From Bradyrhizobium sp. BR13661 (GTDB lineage Bacteria > Pseudomonadota > Alphaproteobacteria > Rhizobiales > Xanthobacteraceae): DNA of 64,000 nucleotides. The translations under genes and the position numbers were made by a program. Positions 1-7,753 of the stretch are shown here, piece after piece (position 1 is the stretch's first letter; each line of letters starts with the position of its first letter). The notes below the pieces were generated by a model, which made no database searches, was not told where the DNA came from, and saw only the letters and a list, made by a program, of their open reading frames with translations. The stretch covers positions 248,001-312,000 of the forward strand of contig NZ_JARXWB010000002.1 in NCBI RefSeq assembly GCF_029892425.1, read 5' to 3'.

Positions 1-821
1 CGCAGCGTTGCCGGGCTCGCATCCGGCGCGGCCATCAGCGCCACCTCCGTCTTGTTGATCGGCGCAAAGCCCTCCTTGGCCGTCAGCACGCGGTGATCCG
101 ATTGGATTGACATCTCCGACAGGATGCTCAGCCCCATGCCGGCAGCGACCGCGGCCTGGATGGCGGAGAGACTCGATGAGGTGTAGGCGGTGTGCCAGGC
201 GCGGCCCGTGCTTTCCAGCGCGTGGATGGCGCCGGCGCGATAGACGCAGCCGAGCGGAAAGCCGATCAGCGGCACTGATGGCACGTCGACGTCGACCGGA
301 TGGCTCTTGCTGGTGACCCAGTGCACTCGCTCCGGCCACACCGCGATCGCGCCCTTCGCGCCAGCCTCGCGCTTGTAGAGCGCAAGGTCGAGCTCGCCGC
401 GTTCGAGATCGCGGGCGAGGTGCTTGCTCTGGTCGGCGCGCACGTCGAGGCGTAGCCGCGGATGCGAGCGCGAGAACGCGCCCAGCAGCTTCGTCAGCCG
501 GTAGGCCGCGAAATCCTCGGGGATGCCGAGCCGGATCGCGCCTTCGCCGCCCGGCTGCCGCAGCACGTCGCGCGCTTCTTCCGCGAGCGCGAGCAGCCGC
601 CGCGCATAGGACAGCAGCCGCTCGCCGGCCTCGGTCGGGCGCACGTCCTTGCCGTCGCGGTGCAGCAGTACCTGGCCGACATCCTCCTCCAGCCGCTTGA
701 TCTGCTGGCTCACGGTCGATTGCGTGCGGTGGACGCGCTCGCCGGCGCGGGTGAAGCCGCCGGCCTCGACCACCGAGACGAAGCTGCGCAGAAGCTCGAG
801 ATCGAGCACATCAGCCTCCAT
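1..821 (-). CDS. LysR-family transcriptional regulator (C-terminus cut by window edge)
   Basis: Reading the minus strand from an ATG at 821 gives an open frame that runs off the left edge without a stop (about 273 residues visible). The N-terminal 60 residues form a typical LysR winged helix-turn-helix, with SFVSVVEAGGFTRAGERV followed by QSTVSQQIKRLEE. The rest resembles the LysR effector-binding domain. It is divergently transcribed from the EamA exporter, whose start lies 85 bp away, so control of that exporter is likely but inferred. The intergenic strip contains the AT-rich palindrome TTAATCATTTAA, a weak T-N11-A candidate site. The effector is unknown. Only the extreme C-terminus should be missing. 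Confidence 0.85.
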   Translation of the reverse strand, partial: MEADVLDLELLRSFVSVVEAGGFTRAGERVHRTQSTVSQQIKRLEEDVGQVLLHRDGKDVRPTEAGERLLSYARRLLALAEEARDVLRQPGGEGAIRLGIPEDFAAYRLTKLLGAFSRSHPRLRLDVRADQSKHLARDLERGELDLALYKREAGAKGAIAVWPERVHWVTSKSHPVDVDVPSVPLIGFPLGCVYRAGAIHALESTGRAWHTAYTSSSLSAIQAAVAAGMGLSILSEMSIQSDHRVLTAKEGFAPINKTEVALMAAPDASPATL

Positions 822-906
822 TCGAAAATCCACTGACCTAGAGTTAATCATTTAATTTCCAAATGGCAAGCGGCGTCCTTAGATCGAGGGCTCAGGAGAA
901 TGCCTC

Positions 907-1815
907 ATGTCCCTTGCGCCTTCGATTTCGGTTCCCCGCACCCGCTTCAACACGCTGCCGCTCGCCATCGGCCTGTTTTGCCTGCTCTGGAGCTATGCCT
1001 TCGTCGCCGGCAAGATCGGCGTCACCCATTGCCCGCCGTTGATCCTGCTCGCCGCCCGTTTCTCGCTCGCCGGCATCTTGATCCTCGGTGCCACGCTGAT
1101 CCGCGGCGACTGGTCGTTGTCGTGGCGCGACGTCCTGGTCTTCAGCGTGATCGGCATCGCCAACAACGCGCTCTATCTCGGGCTCGGCTATACCGGCCTG
1201 CAATCGGTCTCCGCCGGTCTCGGCGGCCTGATCGTTTCGACCAATCCGGTGTTCACGGCCGCGCTCGCCGCAACGCTGCTCGGTGAGGGTATGACATGGC
1301 GCAAGGCGAGCGGCCTCCTGCTCGGCATTATCGGCGTCACGGCTATCGTCTGGCATCGCCTCTCGGTCGGCACCGACTCACCGCACGGCATCGTCTTCAC
1401 GCTGGCTTCGCTCGCCTCGATCGTATCAGGCACCATCCTGTTCAAGCTGCTCGCGCCGAAGGGCTCGTTGTGGATCGGCAATGGTGTGCAGAACATCGCT
1501 GCGGGCATCGTGCTCGCGCCAGTCGCGTTCACCTTCGCCGATGTCCACGCGATCGACTTTACGCCGGGCCTGATCGGTGCCTTCGCCTTTCTCGTGCTCG
1601 GCGGCTCGATCCTCGCCTCCTGGCTCTGGTTTCATCTCCTGAAGGTGTGTGGCGCGACCGCGGCCAGTGCCTATCACTTCTTGATGCCGCCGCTCGGCAT
1701 GCTGTTCGCCTTCATCGTGCTCGGCGAGCATGTCGAGGCGCGCGACTTGCTGGGGATCATTCCAGTGGCGCTCGGCATTTACCTGGTGACGCGCCCTGCG
1801 AAGGCGGCTTCTTAA
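907..1815 (+). CDS. EamA/DMT-superfamily transporter
   Basis: This 302-residue, very hydrophobic protein has about ten predicted membrane helices and two EamA repeats, the usual drug/metabolite transporter architecture. The first repeat contains LPLAIGLFCLLWSYAFVAGK; the second ends in a conserved block with FHLLKVCGATAASAYHFLMP. Family members export amino acids, purines or other metabolites from the cytoplasm, but the substrate cannot be read from sequence. The ATG follows a clear AGGAG-like element (tcaggagaatgcctc). It is divergent from a LysR regulator, a common arrangement for inducible exporters. A long inverted repeat lies immediately downstream, between this gene and the convergent Sel1-repeat gene. 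Confidence 0.88.
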   Translation: MSLAPSISVPRTRFNTLPLAIGLFCLLWSYAFVAGKIGVTHCPPLILLAARFSLAGILILGATLIRGDWSLSWRDVLVFSVIGIANNALYLGLGYTGLQSVSAGLGGLIVSTNPVFTAALAATLLGEGMTWRKASGLLLGIIGVTAIVWHRLSVGTDSPHGIVFTLASLASIVSGTILFKLLAPKGSLWIGNGVQNIAAGIVLAPVAFTFADVHAIDFTPGLIGAFAFLVLGGSILASWLWFHLLKVCGATAASAYHFLMPPLGMLFAFIVLGEHVEARDLLGIIPVALGIYLVTRPAKAAS

Positions 1816-1878
1816 AAACACCTGCGGCTCCTGGAGCCCGGCGTGCCGACGACTGTGGAGGCCATCGCTGCTTCAACC

Positions 1879-1981
1879 GTCATTCCGGGGCGGCGCGAAG
1901 CGTCGAGCCCGGAATCCATCGCGCCATCAACTCTGCGGACGGATGGATTCCGGGTTCGCGCTGCGCGCGCCCCGGAATGAC
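1879..1981. repeat. Long imperfect inverted repeat between convergent genes
   Basis: Arms of about 40 bp at 1879-1920 and 1942-1981 are inverted copies of each other with a few mismatches. They start with GTCATTCCGGGG and end with CCCCGGAATGAC. The element fills the space between the stop codons of the EamA gene and the Sel1-repeat gene. It resembles palindromic intergenic repeats that I recall as common in Bradyrhizobium genomes, and it could fold into a long hairpin on either transcript. Confidence 0.8.
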
Positions 1982-1990
1982 ATCATTGAA

Positions 1991-4900
1991 TCAATGCGCG
2001 GCTGACGCCGACTTCTTCGTCGCGACCGGCTTCGGCGTGGGCTTGGTGGCCGCCTGCGGCGCGCTGTCCCAGCCGCCGGCGGGCGTCGCCACATTGACGG
2101 CGTCGTCGGGCTGCGGCTCGGCGCTGAAAGTCTGGATCGCGAGCTTGGCGGCGGCGAGCGATTGCGGGTCGAGGCGTTTTGCGACGTCGTCGCGCTTGCC
2201 GGACGCGTCGCCGTCGCCCTGGGCGGCAGCAAGGCTGAACCACTTATAGGATTCGGCGAGGTTCTGTTCGACGCCGATGCCGCGGGCGTAGAGGATGCCG
2301 AGGTTGAACTGGCTGTCGGCGACGCCGCGATCGGCGGCTTTCCGGAACCACTGCGCCGCGCTCTTGTAGTTGGCGCCGCGTCCGCCGCCATCGGCATCGA
2401 GCACCGCGAGATTGTGCATCGCCTTGGCGTTGCCGCGCTCGGCGGCCTGCGTGTAGTAGCGGCGGGCGATGTCGGCGTCTTTCTTCACACCCAGGCCCTT
2501 TTCGTAGAGCGTGCCGAGGCGGAAGGTCGCGGGCACCACGCCGGCCTGCGACGCTCGGTCGTACCATTTGGCGGCTTCGTCGTAATTCGCAGCCACGCCC
2601 TTGCCTTCGGCAAAGCGCACGCCGATCTCGTAGGCCGCGGTCGCATCGCCCTTCATCGCAGCGGCGCGAAGGGCGGGACCGGCGATGCCGTCAGGCAGCT
2701 TCTCGCTCGGCGGGACCTGAACGACGCTCAGTCGTGCGCGGCTCGTGCCCGACAGCGCACCGGTGATGTCGCTATTCGCCGCGGTCGGGGCCGCAGCAGC
2801 AGGGGCGGGCGGAATTTCGACCGAAGCCGTGCTGCCGGCCGGCGCCGGCGCGGCATTGTTCAGCGACTGCTTCCCGATCGGCGTCGGCGACGTCATCGAC
2901 GGCGTCACCTGCTCGGGCGCGGCGGGCTTGATCTCGACCGGCGCCTGTGGCGCGGGCTGGCCTGATGTATTTTCCATCGCCTGCGGCGCCGGCTGCGTGC
3001 TGCCGCCTTCGAGCAGGTTCATCGCCATCTTGAAAGTGCCGAGCACGATCACGACCACGCTCGCGCCAACCAGCAGCGAGCGGATCTTCGACGTGATGGT
3101 CGATCCGCCTTCCGAGCCTGCGGCCTGTCCTTTTCCCTGGCTCTTGTCCTTGACGCGGGCCGCGATGGCAGCCTTGGCGCCACGGGCGGGCTTCTCGGGC
3201 GGCTGCGCGGCGGCCGCTTGAGCGGCGCGGCGCGCGGCCGCGATGAAGCTCGACGACGACACCGGCTCCTTCGGAGCTGCGGGAATGTCGCTGATCGCGC
3301 TTTCGGACGCGGCGATGCGCTCTGACGGCGTGGCGGGGCGACCGCTCGGACGCGTCCCGGGCTCGAGCGGATGATCCGGCGGCAGTTCGGGTGCGATGGC
3401 AGCGCGCGCCGGCGCCGTATGTGGCTCGAGGATCTCGCTGATCGCGCGCGGCGGAACCGGCTGTGCCATCGGCACCGGCGGCGGCGCTGCGGGGGCGGCG
3501 GCGTGGAATTCGCGCGGCGCGGCCACGAAGGCGGACTGCGCCGGCTGCTGAGCGGCGGGATTCGGCAGCTCGGGCTTCGGATCGTATTTCGGCTGCGGCG
3601 GCTGTGGCTGCCATTGCTCGTGCGCCATCGCCGCCGACTCGACCGCAGCTGCCATCGCCATGGGCGCAGCCACCGGCTGTGGTGCAGGGGCAGGAACAGG
3701 AGCAGGCGCGGGCGGCGCGGTGCGCACGGCGCGCAAATCGCCCTCGATCATGGCGAGACGATCGACGACATGGCCGAGCGTGTTGTGCACGGCCTCCAGC
3801 GAATCCTGGGTGCTGCGGTTGGTCTCGGCCTGGCTGTAGCGGATGTCGGACAGCTCGCGCTTGACGAGGTCGACCATGCCGGAATCCGGCGGCGGTGCCG
3901 AATTGCGGCTCTCGGCGAGCGCGGAATAGGTGGCCTGCTGCCGCTCCAGGTGCCGCAGGATGTCGTGCAGCCCGTCCTCGACACGGCTGAAGTTTCCGCC
4001 GCGCTGATCCGAGGCGGCCTCGATCCGCTCCAGCAGGTAGGAGACCCGCTGCTCCAGATGCGTGAAGGTCGACGCCGAATCGTTGCCGACCTGCATGCGG
4101 TCGAAACGATCCGACAGCGCGCGGATCGCGGCTTCCAGATGTTCGGTGCTCTCGGCAGGCTGAGGCCGCTCGCGCGTTTCCAGCGCCGCGGTGAGCGCGG
4201 CGATACGCTGCTCCAGCACGGCAAAGCTGTCGCCGCGGTCGGAGGCGCGGTTGACCTGGTCGACCTTGGACGCCAGCAGCTGCACGTCCTCGGAGAGGCG
4301 TGCCAGCGCTTCGTTGGAAGCGACGTTCGAGACGATGCCGCGCAGCGCCGCGATCGCGCCTTCGAGCTGGCGCACCGTCGAGGGATCGTCATTGGCGCGC
4401 AGGATCATGTCGAGCTTGCCGCCGAGATTGCGGATCGCCTCGTCATAGCCGGTGAGCTGCTCGGCCGGGGTCAGCGTGCGCAGCACCTGCTTGATGTCGG
4501 ACAGCGCGCGTTCGATGCCGGACAGAACCTGGCCGTCGGTGCCGTTGGAGCGGGTCTCGTCGATGCGCCGGTGCAGCGAGCGGATCTCGTTCTCGATCGA
4601 TTCGATCGCGCGGCGCGGCATCGCCTCGGTGATGGCCTGGCGGATCTCGGCGAGCTCGGACCGGAAGGCGTTGATGGCCTGCGCGGTGTTGTCGGGACGC
4701 TGCAGCGACTCGATCTGGCTCGTGATCTTGAGCAGATGGCGCTCGAGCGACGAGAAGTCCGGCCCTGCTTGCGGAGGCGGCGGCGCGTAGGCCGGCGCCA
4801 TCGGCGGAGCATAGGGAGCGGCGGAAGGCGCGATCGACGGCGCCGCGCGCGGCGGCATCTGCCGCGGCGCAAATCCGTCGAGCTCGCTCTGCCGCGCGGT

Positions 4901-5470
4901 GATCTCGGCAACCGCGACGTCGAACGAGGCGGGGCTCAAGGGAGGCGAGTTGCGATAGACCTGGGCTGCCGCGCGCTCGACCGCATCGGCCTGGCGCTGG
5001 CGCGATTCAACGGGTGAGGGGGCAGGGGCCGGACGCGGCGCCTGAAATTGCTGCGCTTGAGGCTGCTGGGGCCGTGAAATCTGCGACAGCCGGGCATCGA
5101 GCCGCGAGATCGCATCGTTGAGCTGGCGGGCGACACCCTGCTCGCGCGACACGTCCTGTCGTGAGGCGTCCTGGCGCGGTGCGGCCGGCTTTGAAATCCG
5201 TTCGATCTGCTGGGTGATCGCGTCGAGCCGCTGATGGATGTCGGCGACTTCGCGGCTTTCCTGGCTAGGCATCTGCTGAGCGCGCGGATCAGGACGTTGA
5301 TCCTGACGCGGCTGCTCGTAAGGAGAGCGAAAGTTCGGCGGGGCAGTCTCGCCGAGCGTGGAGTTCAGCCAATCGTTGAGTGACATGCCGGCACGGCGCG
5401 CAGCAGCTTCGGCCCGCTCCCTGACGGATGGATCGATGCCGTCAACACTCCACGATACGCGCGAATTCAT
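1991..5470 (-). CDS. PodJ-like polar organizer with C-terminal Sel1 repeats
   Basis: The chosen ATG at 5470 gives 1159 residues. A TTG 69 bp upstream would add 23 unconserved-looking residues, so it was rejected. The N-terminus (SWSVDGIDPSVRERA, then GMSLNDWLN) matches the opening signature I recall from PodJ proteins. Long coiled-coil-like, Ala/Gln/Pro-rich stretches follow to about residue 790. One membrane segment lies near 796-818 (VGASVVVIVLGTF). A linker leads to about four Sel1/TPR-like repeats (about 923-1100), for example KWYDRASQAGVVPATFRLG. This cytoplasmic-coil, single-helix, periplasmic-Sel1 layout fits PodJ, which organises one cell pole. The specific role here is inferred. Confidence 0.7.
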   Translation of the reverse strand: MNSRVSWSVDGIDPSVRERAEAAARRAGMSLNDWLNSTLGETAPPNFRSPYEQPRQDQRPDPRAQQMPSQESREVADIHQRLDAITQQIERISKPAAPRQDASRQDVSREQGVARQLNDAISRLDARLSQISRPQQPQAQQFQAPRPAPAPSPVESRQRQADAVERAAAQVYRNSPPLSPASFDVAVAEITARQSELDGFAPRQMPPRAAPSIAPSAAPYAPPMAPAYAPPPPQAGPDFSSLERHLLKITSQIESLQRPDNTAQAINAFRSELAEIRQAITEAMPRRAIESIENEIRSLHRRIDETRSNGTDGQVLSGIERALSDIKQVLRTLTPAEQLTGYDEAIRNLGGKLDMILRANDDPSTVRQLEGAIAALRGIVSNVASNEALARLSEDVQLLASKVDQVNRASDRGDSFAVLEQRIAALTAALETRERPQPAESTEHLEAAIRALSDRFDRMQVGNDSASTFTHLEQRVSYLLERIEAASDQRGGNFSRVEDGLHDILRHLERQQATYSALAESRNSAPPPDSGMVDLVKRELSDIRYSQAETNRSTQDSLEAVHNTLGHVVDRLAMIEGDLRAVRTAPPAPAPVPAPAPQPVAAPMAMAAAVESAAMAHEQWQPQPPQPKYDPKPELPNPAAQQPAQSAFVAAPREFHAAAPAAPPPVPMAQPVPPRAISEILEPHTAPARAAIAPELPPDHPLEPGTRPSGRPATPSERIAASESAISDIPAAPKEPVSSSSFIAAARRAAQAAAAQPPEKPARGAKAAIAARVKDKSQGKGQAAGSEGGSTITSKIRSLLVGASVVVIVLGTFKMAMNLLEGGSTQPAPQAMENTSGQPAPQAPVEIKPAAPEQVTPSMTSPTPIGKQSLNNAAPAPAGSTASVEIPPAPAAAAPTAANSDITGALSGTSRARLSVVQVPPSEKLPDGIAGPALRAAAMKGDATAAYEIGVRFAEGKGVAANYDEAAKWYDRASQAGVVPATFRLGTLYEKGLGVKKDADIARRYYTQAAERGNAKAMHNLAVLDADGGGRGANYKSAAQWFRKAADRGVADSQFNLGILYARGIGVEQNLAESYKWFSLAAAQGDGDASGKRDDVAKRLDPQSLAAAKLAIQTFSAEPQPDDAVNVATPAGGWDSAPQAATKPTPKPVATKKSASAAH

Positions 5471-5760
5471 GACTCTGTCCGGTTCCGACTCCGGCGCCCC
5501 ACCCGGCGCCTCCAGTCTCCCCACGCGTTCCGTCTGCAAGACAATCGAATTCGGCGCGGGTCGTCTGCCTCGAAATCAGACTTTTGTCCGTTACGGTAAA
5601 TAACGGGTTAAGGAAGCCGTCGCCGGTGTCTTAAAGTTGGGCGGCTGGAACCTTCTGCCTGCGTCGACACGCCGACAAAAATTTCGCCACGGGCCTGATC
5701 GGATCGTCTCAGGGGTAAGTGAGTGCCGCGACCGGCGCTCAGCCTGAGATTGTTGCTGAT

Positions 5761-6522
5761 ATGAAATGGTTGCTCGTGGCCGCGCTGGCGGCCGGCTTGG
5801 TATCGCCCGCCTTTGCCGCCGATGCCCCGGCGGCAAAGCCCGTGGAGAAGGCGCCGGCGCCCGCTGGCTTCAACTGGACGAGCTGCTATGTCGGCGTCCA
5901 GGGCGGCGGCTCCTGGGGCAAGAGCGAGCATGTCGCGCGTTCCAGCGCTGCCGCGGGTTCTACGATCACAGGTACGTTCAATCTCACCGGGGGTGTCGCG
6001 GGAGGAGCTTTCGGCTGCGATTTCCAGGTCGAGAAGACGGTGCTCGGCTTCGAGAACGACGCGTCCTGGACCAACAAGCACGGCTCCGCGCAGGACCGGC
6101 CGCCGTTCGATGGTGCTGCCCTGAGCAGCACCCGTGAGAAGTGGATCGACATGTTCCGCGGCCGCGTCGGCTACGCGCTCGATCAGTTTTTGATCTACGG
6201 CACCGCCGGCGTCGCCTTCGCCGGGACCGGCGTCACCGTTTCATTCCCAGCAGCACAGATTACTGAATCCAAGACCCGTACCGGTCTCGCGGCCGGCCTT
6301 GGCGGTGAATGGGCAGCGTGGACCGATAGCTGGGGCGCGGTAAGCTTCAAGCTCGAATATGTTCATGTCGATTTCGGCAGCAAGCGTTACATTGATCCCC
6401 CCGTCCGGATCGGCACGTCGACCGTTGCTACCCGCGATGTCAGGCTGACCGACGACATCGTCCGCGCCGGTATCAACGTCCGCTTCAACTGGGACAACAA
6501 ACCCGTCGTCACGAAGTTCTAG
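5761..6522 (+). CDS. Outer membrane beta-barrel protein (Omp25/RopB-like)
   Basis: The 253-residue protein starts with a clear signal peptide (MKWLLVAALAAGLVSPAFA, cleavage before ADAP). It continues with the GFNWTSCYVGVQGGGSWG strand typical of small porin-like barrels, contains alternating aromatic/glycine strands, and ends in phenylalanine, the usual BAM recognition terminus. An upstream GTG at 5719 would place 14 residues before the signal peptide, so the ATG at 5761 was preferred. Such barrels are structural surface proteins in Rhizobiales. A second member of the family lies at 55630-56352. It is divergent from the PodJ-like gene. Confidence 0.82.
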   Translation: MKWLLVAALAAGLVSPAFAADAPAAKPVEKAPAPAGFNWTSCYVGVQGGGSWGKSEHVARSSAAAGSTITGTFNLTGGVAGGAFGCDFQVEKTVLGFENDASWTNKHGSAQDRPPFDGAALSSTREKWIDMFRGRVGYALDQFLIYGTAGVAFAGTGVTVSFPAAQITESKTRTGLAAGLGGEWAAWTDSWGAVSFKLEYVHVDFGSKRYIDPPVRIGTSTVATRDVRLTDDIVRAGINVRFNWDNKPVVTKF

Positions 6523-6537
6523 GCGCCGCGCCGGCGC

Positions 6538-7128
6538 CTAACCCTTGCCCTCCCGCTTGCCGTCGTCCAGCGGCACCACGGTGGCCTTGCCTGACATCGC
6601 CGACAGCGCATCGAGCGCCTCCTCGCAGAAATCGGCCACCATCTGCTCGTGCCGCGCGCCGAGGCGCAGCAGCAGGAGATTGCCGAGGTCGAGCACGCCA
6701 GAAGCAGTCCCTTCCGGGAAGCGCTTTTTCAGGATTCGCTCATAGTTCTCGTGCCGGTCGCGGTGATGCTCCAGGCGGTCCATCAGGTCGGTGCGTACAG
6801 GCTCGATGTCGATGCTGTCGAGGGCGTGCAGCCGCACCAGCAAATCGTCCTTGATCGAGGGCGGGGTGCTCGGCCGCGCGGCCCAGTGCCGCAGCGCTGT
6901 TCGGCCCTCCGGAGTCAGCGTATAGATGAGCTTGTTGGGCTTGCCTGATTGCACGACCTCGCGGCCCTGGATGTAGCCGCGGTCGCGCAGCTTGGAGAGC
7001 TCGCGGTAGATTTGCTGGTGGTCGGCCTTCCAGAAGAAGCCGACCGAGGAGTCGAACGTCTTGGCGAGTTCGTAGCCCGTCATCGGACGTTCCGTGAGGC
7101 ATGCGAGGATTGCGTCGCCCAGTGCCAT
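6538..7128 (-). CDS. PadR-family transcriptional regulator
   Basis: This 196-residue protein has the PadR winged helix (GDAILACLTERPMTGYELAK; DHQQIYRELSKLRDRGYI) and the C-terminal helical dimerisation domain (Vir_act_alpha_C type) with HHRDRHENYERILKKRFPE. PadR proteins are usually ligand-responsive repressors that also repress themselves. The upstream region has several perfect palindromes overlapping a plausible promoter for this gene. It is divergent from the NTF2-fold and beta-oxidation genes, so it probably controls them; a lipid or acyl-CoA ligand would be logical but is inference. Confidence 0.86.
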   Translation of the reverse strand: MALGDAILACLTERPMTGYELAKTFDSSVGFFWKADHQQIYRELSKLRDRGYIQGREVVQSGKPNKLIYTLTPEGRTALRHWAARPSTPPSIKDDLLVRLHALDSIDIEPVRTDLMDRLEHHRDRHENYERILKKRFPEGTASGVLDLGNLLLLRLGARHEQMVADFCEEALDALSAMSGKATVVPLDDGKREGKG

Positions 7129-7170
7129 GTGACCTGCCTCCCCGTGACCTTGACCAACCAGCTTGACTTT

Positions 7171-7206
7171 ATGCGTATCGACGCATATGCGTCAATGTGC
7201 ATATGC
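7171..7206. promoter_or_regulatory. Candidate PadR operator cluster
   Basis: Overlapping palindromes lie here: ATGCGT-ATCG-ACGCAT (7171-7186), the perfect 14-mer GACGCATATGCGTC (7180-7193), and GCATATGC repeated at 7183-7190 and 7199-7206 with a 16 bp period. On the minus strand a TTGACG hexamer (7190-7195) is followed about 16-17 bp later by ATAAAG/CATAAA, so the palindromes sit inside the probable padR promoter. Autoregulation plus control of the divergent operon is inferred. Confidence 0.6.
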
Positions 7207-7331
7207 GGTGCGTCAGGGCCGAGTCCACGGACCGACGCAATAACTGAGCGGAATCAACCTTCTCGCTACTGTGCATGGGGTTGTTTTCGCCTGTTTGCCA
7301 AGGCGTTCGATTCAAGGGAGGCACCCTGACC

Positions 7332-7715
7332 ATGACCGGTCTCGATTCCTGGTACAGCTTCATGAAGTCCCATGACAGCAAGGCGCTGTGGGAGCTGCTT
7401 CATCCGGACGCCGTGTTCGAAAGCCCGGTCGTGCACTCGCCGCAGCGCGGCCGCGACATCACCTTCAAATATCTCGCCAGCGCCGAGAAGGTGCTCGGCG
7501 GTCCGGGCTTCATTTATGTCGGCGAATGGACAAGCGCCAACGGCGCCGTGCTCGAATTCAAGACCATGATCGACGGCATCGAGATCAACGGCGTCGACAT
7601 CATCACCTTCGATGCCGAGGGCCGCATCACAAATTTCAAGGTGATGGTACGTCCGCTCAAGGCCATCAACATGCTGCACCGCCTGATGGCGGAGCAGCTC
7701 GCCGCCCAATCCTAA
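7332..7715 (+). CDS. NTF2/SnoaL-fold protein
   Basis: The 127-residue protein has the compact alpha+beta NTF2-like pattern (WYSFMKSHDSKALWELL, then DAVFESPVV, ending in a ring of strands). This fold serves isomerases, hydrolases and binding proteins, and no catalytic set can be assigned. The ATG at 7332 is supported by AAGGGAGG 11 bp upstream; an upstream in-frame start at 7275 lacks this. It precedes the acyl-CoA dehydrogenase by 38 bp, so it is probably the first gene of the beta-oxidation operon. Confidence 0.75.
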   Translation: MTGLDSWYSFMKSHDSKALWELLHPDAVFESPVVHSPQRGRDITFKYLASAEKVLGGPGFIYVGEWTSANGAVLEFKTMIDGIEINGVDIITFDAEGRITNFKVMVRPLKAINMLHRLMAEQLAAQS

Positions 7716-7753
7716 TTCAGCATCATCACTTCAAGGCTTGCCGGGAGACCACC

